A DNA stretch of 21,960 bases from Alphaproteobacteria bacterium UBA6149 (GTDB lineage Bacteria > Pseudomonadota > Alphaproteobacteria > Rickettsiales > UBA998), in assembly GCA_002423155.1 (NCBI GenBank), contig DIUV01000027.1, forward strand, positions 45,304-67,263, written 5' to 3'. Positions 6,857-13,604 of this stretch are shown one piece after another. Under the pieces are notes generated by a model. That model saw only the letters and a program-made list of their open reading frames with translations, was not told the origin of the DNA and did not search any database. Both the position numbers and the translations under genes were made by a program. Within the stretch, counting starts at the first letter, position 1, and the number at the start of each line of letters is the position of its first letter.

Positions 6857-7179
6857 GCCGTGACGTTGAAAGATTAGAACATATAATTGAGTGCTGTGAC
6901 AAAATAATCAACTATATTTCTTGCGGAAAAAGAAATGAAATGGCGAAAGATGCAATTGAGCGTAATTTAACCATAATTGGTGAGGCTTGTCGAGTTTTGT
7001 CCGATGATATAAAAAACCAATATCCAGATATTCCATGGGCAGGAATTCGCGGAATGCGTAATGTTTTAGTGCATGAGTATTATCTAGCTGAAGAAGAAAC
7101 AGTTTGGGATGTTGCCGAACATAAAATTCCCGCATTAAAAGACTGGATTATTGGTATTTTGGAGCAATTAGATGATTAA
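6853..7179 (+). CDS. hepT: HEPN-domain RNase toxin (HepT-like), array pair 3
   Basis: A 108-residue HEPN protein with RNVLVHEY (Arg69, His74, Tyr76) and the LTIIGEACRVLS helix. The N-terminal portion has two adjacent cysteines (CCDKIINYISCGKRNEM), absent from the other toxins. The C-terminal tail EHKIPALKDWIIGILEQLDD is shared with the array. It begins in an ATGA overlap with its antitoxin (6853-6856) and ends 8 nt inside the fourth antitoxin gene. Its function is inferred from the family. Confidence 0.92.
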   Translation: MSRDVERLEHIIECCDKIINYISCGKRNEMAKDAIERNLTIIGEACRVLSDDIKNQYPDIPWAGIRGMRNVLVHEYYLAEEETVWDVAEHKIPALKDWIIGILEQLDD

Positions 7180-7465
7180 TCTTGAACAATTAAGAACTGT
7201 GTATAAACCGCAAATCCTCGCCCTTGCCGCAAAGCATGGAGTAGAGAATATCCGTGTTTTTGGCTCGGTGGCACGCGGAGATGCGGACGAAAGTAGCGAT
7301 GTGGATTTGCTGTATTCCTCAATCCCACCTTATGGTCTGTGGGAGGCTTGCGGCATGTATTATGAATTAGAACAATTACTGCCCTGTAAGGTGGATTTTG
7401 TATCAGAGAAAAATTTGCGTCCAAGCTTTAGGGATAATATCTTAAGCGAAGCGATTCCTTTATGA
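7172..7465 (+). CDS. mntA: MNT-domain nucleotidyltransferase antitoxin, array pair 4
   Basis: A 97-residue MNT protein with GSVARG...SDVDLL (Gly31-Ser32, Asp43, Asp45) and CKVDFV as the probable third acidic strand. The N-terminal 30 residues are nearly those of copy 3, including at base level, but the residues after the motif (SSIPPYGLWEACGMYYELEQLL) are unique and most similar in layout to copy 2 (PWGVGGFYMDMQELL). It overlaps toxin 3 by 8 nt and toxin 4 by 4 nt. Confidence 0.92.
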   Translation: MINLEQLRTVYKPQILALAAKHGVENIRVFGSVARGDADESSDVDLLYSSIPPYGLWEACGMYYELEQLLPCKVDFVSEKNLRPSFRDNILSEAIPL

Positions 7466-7809
7466 AAATAGAGCAAAAATTTCGGGATTTATCCTCATTG
7501 CAGGATATTTTGTCCACGATAGAAATGATAGAAGTAATTTTACAATCCGCACCAGAAAATCTAGTCACCCAAAAAGCTCTGGAGCGATGTTTTGAAATAT
7601 TGGGAGAAGCCTGCCGCAGAATTTCCGAAGAAACTAAAAACCAATATCCAGAAATTCCTTGGGCAAATATAATCGCGCTTAGAAATGTAATATCCCACGA
7701 ATATGACAAAGTGGATATAGAAACATTATGGGACATAGCCGAACATAAAATTCCTGCATTAAAAGACTGGATTATTGGTATAGTTCACGCTATAGAAAAA
7801 CCCGAATAG
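7462..7809 (+). CDS. hepT: HEPN-domain RNase toxin (HepT-like), array pair 4
   Basis: A 115-residue HEPN protein, the most diverged of the four. The motif is RNVISHEYD (Arg74, His79, Tyr81): RX4HXY is complete, but the second tyrosine seen in the other three (HEYY) is aspartate. Polyadenylation in the studied system targets the motif tyrosine, so regulation should still be possible. The conserved tail stops at KDWIIGI and then becomes VHAIEKPE, since no further cassette follows. It ends 18 nt before atpD, whose own AAAGGA Shine-Dalgarno lies in that gap, so the array reads directly into atpD. Confidence 0.92.
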   Translation: MKIEQKFRDLSSLQDILSTIEMIEVILQSAPENLVTQKALERCFEILGEACRRISEETKNQYPEIPWANIIALRNVISHEYDKVDIETLWDIAEHKIPALKDWIIGIVHAIEKPE

Positions 7810-7827
7810 TAGTTAAAGGAAAAATAC

Positions 7828-9258
7828 ATGGCAAAATTACAAAATAAAGGTGTGGTAACTCAAGTAATTTCAGCAGTTATCGATGTTCGATTTGATGGTG
7901 AATTACCAGCAATTCTCAATGCTTTAGAAGCTAGCGTTGAGGGTCGTCGTTTGGTTTTGGAAGTATCGCAGCATTTAGGTGAAGGCGTAGTACGCTGCAT
8001 CGCGATGGATTCTACCGATGGCGTGGTGCGTGGATTGGAAGTGGTGGACACGGGTGCGCCGATTACCGTTCCCGTAGGTCCAGAAACTTTGGGACGTATT
8101 TTTAACGTGATTGGTGAAGTGATTGACGAGCGCGGTCCTGTAAAAACCAAAATGACGGCGCCAATTCATGCGGAAGCGCCGGCCTTTATTGATCAGGCAA
8201 CTTCGAAAGAAATTTTGGTTACCGGGATTAAAGTTATCGACTTGCTGGCACCTTATGCTAAGGGCGGAAAAATTGGTTTGTTCGGTGGAGCAGGCGTGGG
8301 TAAAACCGTTCTTATTATGGAATTGATTAATAACATCGCGAAAGCACATGGTGGTTTCTCGGTATTTGCTGGGGTGGGTGAGCGTACTCGTGAAGGAAAT
8401 GACCTTTACCATGAGATGATTGAATCGAACGTTATTGACTTAGAACACCCAGAAAAATCTAAAGTAGCACTGGTTTATGGACAAATGAACGAGCCTCCGG
8501 GTGCGCGTGCACGGGTGGGTTTAACTGGTTTAACCATGGCGGAATATTTCCGTGACCAAGAAGGACAAGACGTATTATTCTTCGTAGATAACGTATTCCG
8601 CTTTACCCAAGCGGGTTCGGAAGTATCGGCGTTGTTGGGGCGTATTCCTTCCGCGGTGGGTTATCAACCAACTTTGGCGACCGAGATGGGCGCTATGCAA
8701 GAGCGGATTACCTCTACCAATAAAGGTTCTATCACTTCCGTACAGGCAATTTACGTTCCTGCGGATGACTTGACCGACCCGGCGCCAGCAACATCTTTTG
8801 CACACTTAGATGCAACTACCGTACTTTCTCGCTCAATTGCAGAACTTGGTATTTACCCTGCGGTAGATCCACTAGATTCTACTTCACGTATGTTAGACCC
8901 GGAAGTAATTGGGGAAGAACATTACCAAGTAGCGCGTGATGTGCAAAAAATCTTGCAAACTTATAAATCTTTGCAAGATATTATCGCCATTTTGGGTATG
9001 GATGAATTATCGGAAGAAGATAAATTAACCGTAGCTCGTGCTCGTAAAATCCAACGTTTCTTGTCACAACCGTTCCACGTGGCAGAAATCTTTACTGGCG
9101 CTCCCGGTAAATTGGTGGCGTTGAAAGATACCGTTTCTAGCTTTAAAGCGATTGTAGCTGGTGAATATGACCATTTACCCGAAGCAGCTTTCTACATGGT
9201 AGGCTCCATTGAAGAAGCGGTGGAAAAAGCTCGCAAAATGGCTGTGGAAGCGGCGTAA
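7828..9258 (+). CDS. atpD: F1F0 ATP synthase subunit beta
   Basis: This is the catalytic subunit of F1 that makes ATP from ADP and phosphate. The product is 476 residues, normal length. It has the Walker A loop GGAGVGKT (153-160), the catalytic-glutamate region GVGERTREGND, the MNEPPGARARV segment, and the Walker B strand DVLFFVDNVFRF (usually FIDNIFRF). The LSRSIAELGIYPAVDPLDSTSRML signature region follows. It starts at an ATG with AAAGGA 8 nt upstream, so unlike atpG it has its own strong ribosome binding site. It is separated from atpG by the racemase and four toxin-antitoxin pairs, and it should be co-transcribed with them unless an internal promoter exists. Confidence 0.98.
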   Translation: MAKLQNKGVVTQVISAVIDVRFDGELPAILNALEASVEGRRLVLEVSQHLGEGVVRCIAMDSTDGVVRGLEVVDTGAPITVPVGPETLGRIFNVIGEVIDERGPVKTKMTAPIHAEAPAFIDQATSKEILVTGIKVIDLLAPYAKGGKIGLFGGAGVGKTVLIMELINNIAKAHGGFSVFAGVGERTREGNDLYHEMIESNVIDLEHPEKSKVALVYGQMNEPPGARARVGLTGLTMAEYFRDQEGQDVLFFVDNVFRFTQAGSEVSALLGRIPSAVGYQPTLATEMGAMQERITSTNKGSITSVQAIYVPADDLTDPAPATSFAHLDATTVLSRSIAELGIYPAVDPLDSTSRMLDPEVIGEEHYQVARDVQKILQTYKSLQDIIAILGMDELSEEDKLTVARARKIQRFLSQPFHVAEIFTGAPGKLVALKDTVSSFKAIVAGEYDHLPEAAFYMVGSIEEAVEKARKMAVEAA

Positions 9259-9270
9259 TAATAAATGATT

Positions 9271-9302
9271 GTCATCCTCACTTCATAAGTTGTGAGGATG
9301 AC
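9271..9302 (+). repeat. 11-bp perfect hairpin between atpD and atpC
   Basis: GTCATCCTCAC (9271-9281) pairs with GTGAGGATGAC (9292-9302) around a 10-nt loop. No U-tract follows, so it is unlikely to end transcription. It could stabilise or process the atpD mRNA end and set the lower AtpC stoichiometry. Its GTCATCC opening is shared with the GTCATCCCCGC repeat units at 13671 and 21945, so it may be a diverged copy of that family. Confidence 0.7.
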
Positions 9303-9338
9303 CATCTTAAATACTAAACAACGACTTTGAGGCAAAAA

Positions 9339-9743
9339 ATGTCCCACTTAAAAATAAATCTCGTAACTCCTGAAAAATTATTTCTTTCTGCTGAGGTGGA
9401 AATGTTAGTAGTGCCAGGTGAAATGGGTGATTTTGGTGCTATGTACGGACACGCCCCTTTCATCTCCAGCATTCGCACAGGAGTGATTGAAGTACATAAT
9501 CCCGGCGAAGATACACGCCGCATTTTTGTTTCGGGCGGCTTTGCCGAAGTAAACGGCGAGTCCTGCACCATCTTGGCCGAAGAATTGCTTGATGTAAGCG
9601 CAATCAATGCCGAAACTACGCGCACTGCCCTTGATGATGCACGTTATAGTCTGGAGCATAGCTCAGGCGATGCAGAAAAATTATTGCTGCAAAATGTAAT
9701 CAACCTTGCTGAAGCGAAGTTGCAGGTTATTGGCGCAAGCTGA
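9339..9743 (+). CDS. atpC: F1F0 ATP synthase subunit epsilon
   Basis: This rotor subunit couples the gamma shaft to the c-ring and can inhibit ATP hydrolysis. The 134-residue product has the N-terminal beta-sandwich signatures LKINLVTPEKLFLSAEVEMLVVPGEMGDFG (key residues: Val-Val-Pro-Gly-Glu-x-Gly-x-Phe-Gly), GHAPFISSI and IFVSGGFAEV. These are followed by the C-terminal helical pair. ATG 9339 is chosen because GAGG lies 7 nt upstream; an in-frame TTG at 9327 lies upstream of that ribosome binding site. It closes the ATP synthase gene set. Confidence 0.96.
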   Translation: MSHLKINLVTPEKLFLSAEVEMLVVPGEMGDFGAMYGHAPFISSIRTGVIEVHNPGEDTRRIFVSGGFAEVNGESCTILAEELLDVSAINAETTRTALDDARYSLEHSSGDAEKLLLQNVINLAEAKLQVIGAS

Positions 9744-9766
9744 ATGTAAAAAATGGGGGCGTTAAA

Positions 9767-10798
9767 TTGCTAGCTAATGTTGACATCCATTCCCAAAAAC
9801 ACATACAACTTAATTTGTGTGATGATTTATTTTATTCTCACAGAAACAGCTCCTTACTTTCATCCTTTCCTCTAAAAGAATATAAATTTATTGATTTATT
9901 CGCTGGGGTGGGAGGAATAAGAATTGCATTTGACGAATTAGGCGCAGAATGTGTATTTTCATCTGAATGGGATAAATATTCGCAAATCACTTATGAAGCT
10001 AATTATGGCACAAAACCTCATGGCGATATAACTAAAATTTCCGCTGAAGAAGTTCCAGCCTTCGATATTTTATTGGCAGGCTTTCCTTGTCAGCCTTTTT
10101 CTAACGCTGGGCATAAAAAAGGTTTTGAAGATGCTCGCGGAACCTTGTTTTTTGATATTTGTCGCCTAGTAGATTATCATAAGCCTAAAGTATTGTTTCT
10201 TGAAAACGTAAAAGGTTTTAAAGGACACAACAAAGGGCAAACCTTTCAAGTAGTAAAGGATAGTTTAAAAAACTTAGGTTATTCTGTACATACGCAAGTA
10301 TTAAATGCTAAAAATTTTGGAGTACCCCAAAACAGAGAGAGAATATATATAATTGCTTTTAAAGAAAAAAATTTCTTTCAATTCCCAATATGGCAAGAAC
10401 AACATGTGAATGTTGGCATGATTTTAGAAGAAATGGTTGATGATAAATACACTCTTTCTGATAAATTATGGATGGGACACAAACGACGCAAAGAAGAGCA
10501 TCTCATAAAAGGCAATGGTTTTGGATATAGTTTATTCAACCATAATTCTCCTTATACCAGCACAATTTCTGCTCGTTATTATAAAGATGGTTCGGAAATA
10601 TTAATTGAACAATTAGGAAAAAACCCTAGGAAGTTAACCCCCAGAGAAGCTGCCAGATTACAGGGGTTTCCTGATGATTTTGTGATACCCGTAAGCGATG
10701 CGCAAGCTTACAAACAATTCGGAAATAGTGTTGCCGTTCCTGTAATTAGAGCAATTGCCCAAGAAATATGTTATGCACTTAAGGAAAATCAGGCATGA
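9767..10798 (+). CDS. Type II C5-cytosine DNA methyltransferase
   Basis: Transfers a methyl group from S-adenosylmethionine to C5 of cytosine in its target site. The 343-residue product has the motifs in order: I (DLFAGVGG, 43-50), IV (GFPCQPFS, catalytic Cys108), VI (LENVKGF, 145-151), VIII (QNRERIYI, 188-195) and X (KQFGNSVAVPV, 316-326). The target-recognition region (about 220-290) contains GNGFGY and SARYYKDGSEILI, which I recall as typical of the Dcm/EcoRII group, so a CCWGG- or CCNGG-type site is a reasonable guess. The start is TTG 9767 with GGGGG 7 nt upstream; no in-frame ATG fits. The ATGA overlap with the next gene marks a restriction-modification pair. Confidence 0.93.
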   Translation: MLANVDIHSQKHIQLNLCDDLFYSHRNSSLLSSFPLKEYKFIDLFAGVGGIRIAFDELGAECVFSSEWDKYSQITYEANYGTKPHGDITKISAEEVPAFDILLAGFPCQPFSNAGHKKGFEDARGTLFFDICRLVDYHKPKVLFLENVKGFKGHNKGQTFQVVKDSLKNLGYSVHTQVLNAKNFGVPQNRERIYIIAFKEKNFFQFPIWQEQHVNVGMILEEMVDDKYTLSDKLWMGHKRRKEEHLIKGNGFGYSLFNHNSPYTSTISARYYKDGSEILIEQLGKNPRKLTPREAARLQGFPDDFVIPVSDAQAYKQFGNSVAVPVIRAIAQEICYALKENQA

Positions 10799-11820
10799 AC
10801 ATCGACAAACTTTTAATTACAGATAAAAAATTTGATATTAATCTAAAATTTTACTTTTGGTTAAAGCATTTAGTTAAAACAAAATTATCAGACCATCAAG
10901 CATTGGATATTTTTGAAATAATTTCTCGCTCAGAAAATTGTGAACATACCATTTCTGCACTATATAATTTTGTAGAAACCAATATTACTGGCGTTTCCAA
11001 AGCAGAAAACCTGATACAAGTTATTGATTATATAACAAATCAAACTGATTTAGAAATTCTTCTTTTTAGTTTGCGCTTATATCTAATTAAAGACTTGCTG
11101 CTTGCAGAAGCAAAGTTAAAAGAAACAATCAATAAAAATGATTTAGCAAAACTAGATTTATTATCGTTAGAATACGACAAAAAATCCCTCTCTAGCCCTT
11201 ATGCAACCAGAGTAAATGGAGCGCTCTTAGCATTATTGTTTTTTGAAAATCTTGAATCTGGTAAAACTAATCTAATTTCTGCAGATGCACATAAATTAAT
11301 TGCTGAACTTTCTAAGCAAGCTATAAAATTAAAGAAACTAGGCTTAGAACCAAATCAAATCTTTATGCTTATGTTTAGTGAAAGCATGAACCAATCAATT
11401 ATTTCTGATTCTGGCTCTAATTACGAAAGCCGTATAATGTCTGTTTTGATTGACATCGGCATCCCGAAAGAAAACATTAGAAAAACCCATGATATTAATG
11501 ATAAAAGCACAGAATTTGATTTCTTTTTTACCCTAGATGGCAAAACTTTTGGTTTGGGTGCAAAAAGAACTTTGCGAGAACGATATAAGCAATTCATAAA
11601 AACAGCTTTTACTAGCGAAATAGATGTATTTATAGAGGTCACTTTAGGGCTTGATTTAAATGAAGAAAAAGCCAAAACGATTGTTAGTCACGGAACAATT
11701 ATTTTCGTTGCCGATGAAGTTTATAATTCTCGCCCATTTTTACAAACTATAAGTGGCGTATATTCAGTTAAATCTTTAAATTTAGAAACATTAAGATTAT
11801 TGCCTAAATCACGAATATAG
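10795..11820 (+). CDS. Putative type II restriction endonuclease (PD-(D/E)XK, EcoRII-C-like)
   Basis: A 341-residue protein whose start overlaps the methyltransferase stop by 4 nt. The N-terminal two thirds are helical and AT-rich with no motif I know. The C-terminal third carries YESRIMSVLIDIGIP (Glu211), then STEFDFFF (Glu240/Asp242) and FGLGAKRTLRERYKQ (Lys257, Arg259, Arg261). This fits a PD-(D/E)XK nuclease core, and the K-x-T-L-R-E-R pattern resembles EcoRII/PspGI-type enzymes. Those cut CCWGG-like sites, in agreement with the methyltransferase's recognition region. Family placement is inference; nuclease function is well supported by the gene pairing. Confidence 0.75.
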   Translation: MNIDKLLITDKKFDINLKFYFWLKHLVKTKLSDHQALDIFEIISRSENCEHTISALYNFVETNITGVSKAENLIQVIDYITNQTDLEILLFSLRLYLIKDLLLAEAKLKETINKNDLAKLDLLSLEYDKKSLSSPYATRVNGALLALLFFENLESGKTNLISADAHKLIAELSKQAIKLKKLGLEPNQIFMLMFSESMNQSIISDSGSNYESRIMSVLIDIGIPKENIRKTHDINDKSTEFDFFFTLDGKTFGLGAKRTLRERYKQFIKTAFTSEIDVFIEVTLGLDLNEEKAKTIVSHGTIIFVADEVYNSRPFLQTISGVYSVKSLNLETLRLLPKSRI

Positions 11821-11860
11821 ATTAACATACACAAGAAAAACTCTAACAAATATAAAGATT

Positions 11861-13144
11861 TTGCCAACCAACCAACAACCCAACATAAACGTAATCACCC
11901 TCGGCTGTCGCTTAAACAAAGTCGAAAGCGAGATTATGCGAGCTAATGCGCTGAATTCGGGCATGGGTGATACGGTAATCATCAATACTTGTGCAGTAAC
12001 CGCCGAAGCGGAGCGGCAAGCGCGGCAAACCGTGCGCCGGGCGCGTAAAGATAATCCCCATGCTAAAATCATTGTTACCGGCTGCGCCGCGCAGATTAAT
12101 CCTGATAGTTTTTCCTCCATGGCGGAAGTTGACCTTGTACTCGGCAACGCCGAAAAGCTCCAAGCAAAACAATATGCCCTGCCCGCATCGGAAGAAAAAT
12201 CCCGGGTGAATGATATTATGGAGGCAAACGAAATCGCCGCCCATCTGGTGAGCGGCTTTGCGGAAACCACACGTGCTTTTGTGCAAGTACAAAATGGCTG
12301 TGACCATCGCTGCACTTTTTGCATTATCCCGTATGGGCGCGGCAATAGCCGCTCCGCGCCTGCGGGCGACATCATCACACAAATTCGCGAACTGACTGAA
12401 AAAGGCTATCAAGAAATTGTGCTCACCGGCGTAGATATAAGCGATTATGGTAATCGTTTACCCTCCGCCACCAATCTTGGGCAATTAGTGCGGCGGATTT
12501 TAAAATTAGTGCCTGAACTACCGCGCCTGCGGATTTCCTCCATCGACGCGGCAGAAATAGATGCGGATTTATGGGCAGCTATAGCGGAAGAAGAACGGCT
12601 AATGCCGCATCTGCATTTAAGCGTGCAAGCAGGGGATGATATGATTCTCAAACGGATGAAACGCCGCCATAACCGCGCAGATATATTAAATTTCTGCCAA
12701 AAAGCGCGTAGTTTACGCCCCGATATCGTCTTTGGTGCCGATCTGATTGCTGGTTTTCCGACCGAGAGTGAGGAAATGTTCCAAAACACCCTAAATTTAG
12801 TGCATGAAGCAGGCTTAACTTGGCTGCACGTATTTCCCTATTCCGCACGCAAGGGCACTCCTGCTGCGCGTATGCCACAAGTACGCGGGGAAATTCGCAA
12901 AGAACGCGCCCGAATGCTTCGCCAAGCAGGCGAAACCCAAGAAAATATTTTTTTACATGCACAAATAGGCATGCAAGCGAATGTGCTGATAGAAAAAGAT
13001 CATTTTGGACATAGCCAACATTTTGCCCCCGTAATAATTGAGAACATGACAAGCGCACTAAAAATAGGTAGTATAGTGCCAGTAGATATTAGCCATGTAG
13101 ATGGCAAAAACATCGTTGGGAAGCTAGGCACAGGAAACAGCTAA
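11861..13144 (+). CDS. mtaB: tRNA (N6-threonylcarbamoyladenosine(37)-C2)-methylthiotransferase MtaB
   Basis: A radical-SAM enzyme that converts t6A37 to ms2t6A37 in ANN-decoding tRNAs. The 427-residue protein has an N-terminal MTTase domain with cysteines 16 (LGCRLN), 44 (NTCAVT) and 75 (TGCAAQ) for the auxiliary 4Fe-4S cluster. The radical-SAM CX3CX2C is at 147, 151 and 154 (CDHRCTFCIIPYGRG). A C-terminal TRAM-like segment follows. LGCRLN and NTCAVT point to MtaB rather than MiaB. The start is apparently TTG 11861; the initiation region has no good Shine-Dalgarno. It lies 40 nt after the nuclease and overlaps the next gene by one base (TAATG). GC is visibly higher than in the restriction-modification genes. 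Confidence 0.92.
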   Translation: MPTNQQPNINVITLGCRLNKVESEIMRANALNSGMGDTVIINTCAVTAEAERQARQTVRRARKDNPHAKIIVTGCAAQINPDSFSSMAEVDLVLGNAEKLQAKQYALPASEEKSRVNDIMEANEIAAHLVSGFAETTRAFVQVQNGCDHRCTFCIIPYGRGNSRSAPAGDIITQIRELTEKGYQEIVLTGVDISDYGNRLPSATNLGQLVRRILKLVPELPRLRISSIDAAEIDADLWAAIAEEERLMPHLHLSVQAGDDMILKRMKRRHNRADILNFCQKARSLRPDIVFGADLIAGFPTESEEMFQNTLNLVHEAGLTWLHVFPYSARKGTPAARMPQVRGEIRKERARMLRQAGETQENIFLHAQIGMQANVLIEKDHFGHSQHFAPVIIENMTSALKIGSIVPVDISHVDGKNIVGKLGTGNS

Positions 13145-13590
13145 TGGAAATGTCCGATATAATCGCCGCCTTAATTAGCTTCATCATGATTATCCTCACC
13201 ACCACCATTAATTATGAAATTACTCGGTTAATCTGGCGCGTTTTAGACCACACCAAGAAACGCCCACGTTATCTGATTAACCTAGTAGTGCTAACCATTT
13301 TCTTTGCCCATACTCTTTCTGTCTGGCTCTATGCGATCGCCTTTTGGATTGCGGACCATAGATTACATATTGGTAGTTTAGGCGGCAATGAAGGCAATGG
13401 CTTTATGACCTATGTATATTTCTCCGCCGCCACTTATTCTTCCCTCGGGATTGGCGATGTTTTTCCGACTGGCTCGCTGCGGATGATTACGGGAGTGGAA
13501 GTATTAAACGGGTTATTGCTCATTGGCTGGTCGGTGACCATCACTTATTTTTCTATGCAGCGCTTTTGGAATTTTCATGAGAAAGAATAA
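13144..13590 (+). CDS. Small ion-channel protein with a variant potassium-channel filter
   Basis: A 148-residue membrane protein. Predicted helices lie at about 7-29, 44-69 and 113-138, with a re-entrant pore segment between the last two (YVYFSAATYSSLGIGDVFPTG, abbreviated by its key run). The S-L-G-I-G-D sequence occupies the place of the T-V-G-Y-G-D potassium filter, so it belongs with the Ion_trans_2/KcsA-like group of small channels, but ion selectivity is uncertain. There is no cytoplasmic RCK or cyclic-nucleotide domain. Its ATG shares the last A of the mtaB stop (TAATG), indicating translational coupling. Confidence 0.82.
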   Translation: MEMSDIIAALISFIMIILTTTINYEITRLIWRVLDHTKKRPRYLINLVVLTIFFAHTLSVWLYAIAFWIADHRLHIGSLGGNEGNGFMTYVYFSAATYSSLGIGDVFPTGSLRMITGVEVLNGLLLIGWSVTITYFSMQRFWNFHEKE

Positions 13591-13604
13591 TTAAAGGATA
13601 ATTC

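Larger units (their letters stand above)
5905..7230 (+). repeat. Three near-identical ~110-nt cassette junctions in the MNT-HEPN array
   Basis: At 5905-6015, 6512-6621 and 7121-7230 the 3' end of each HEPN gene and the 5' end of the next MNT gene form a strongly conserved block. All four HEPN genes share TTAAAAGACTGGATTATTGG near their ends and all four MNT genes share CTTGAACAATTAAGAACTG near their starts. Half-junctions border the array: the MNT half at 5339-5396 and the HEPN half at 7744-7780. Antitoxin starts are 618, 606 and 609 nt apart. The interiors between junctions are far more diverged, at both base and residue level. The blocks could act as homology for unequal recombination. Confidence 0.85.

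Noticed and set aside
7975..8412. A 145-codon minus-strand frame inside atpD.
   Set aside because: It is a shadow of a highly conserved gene; composition is artefactual and no family features are seen.
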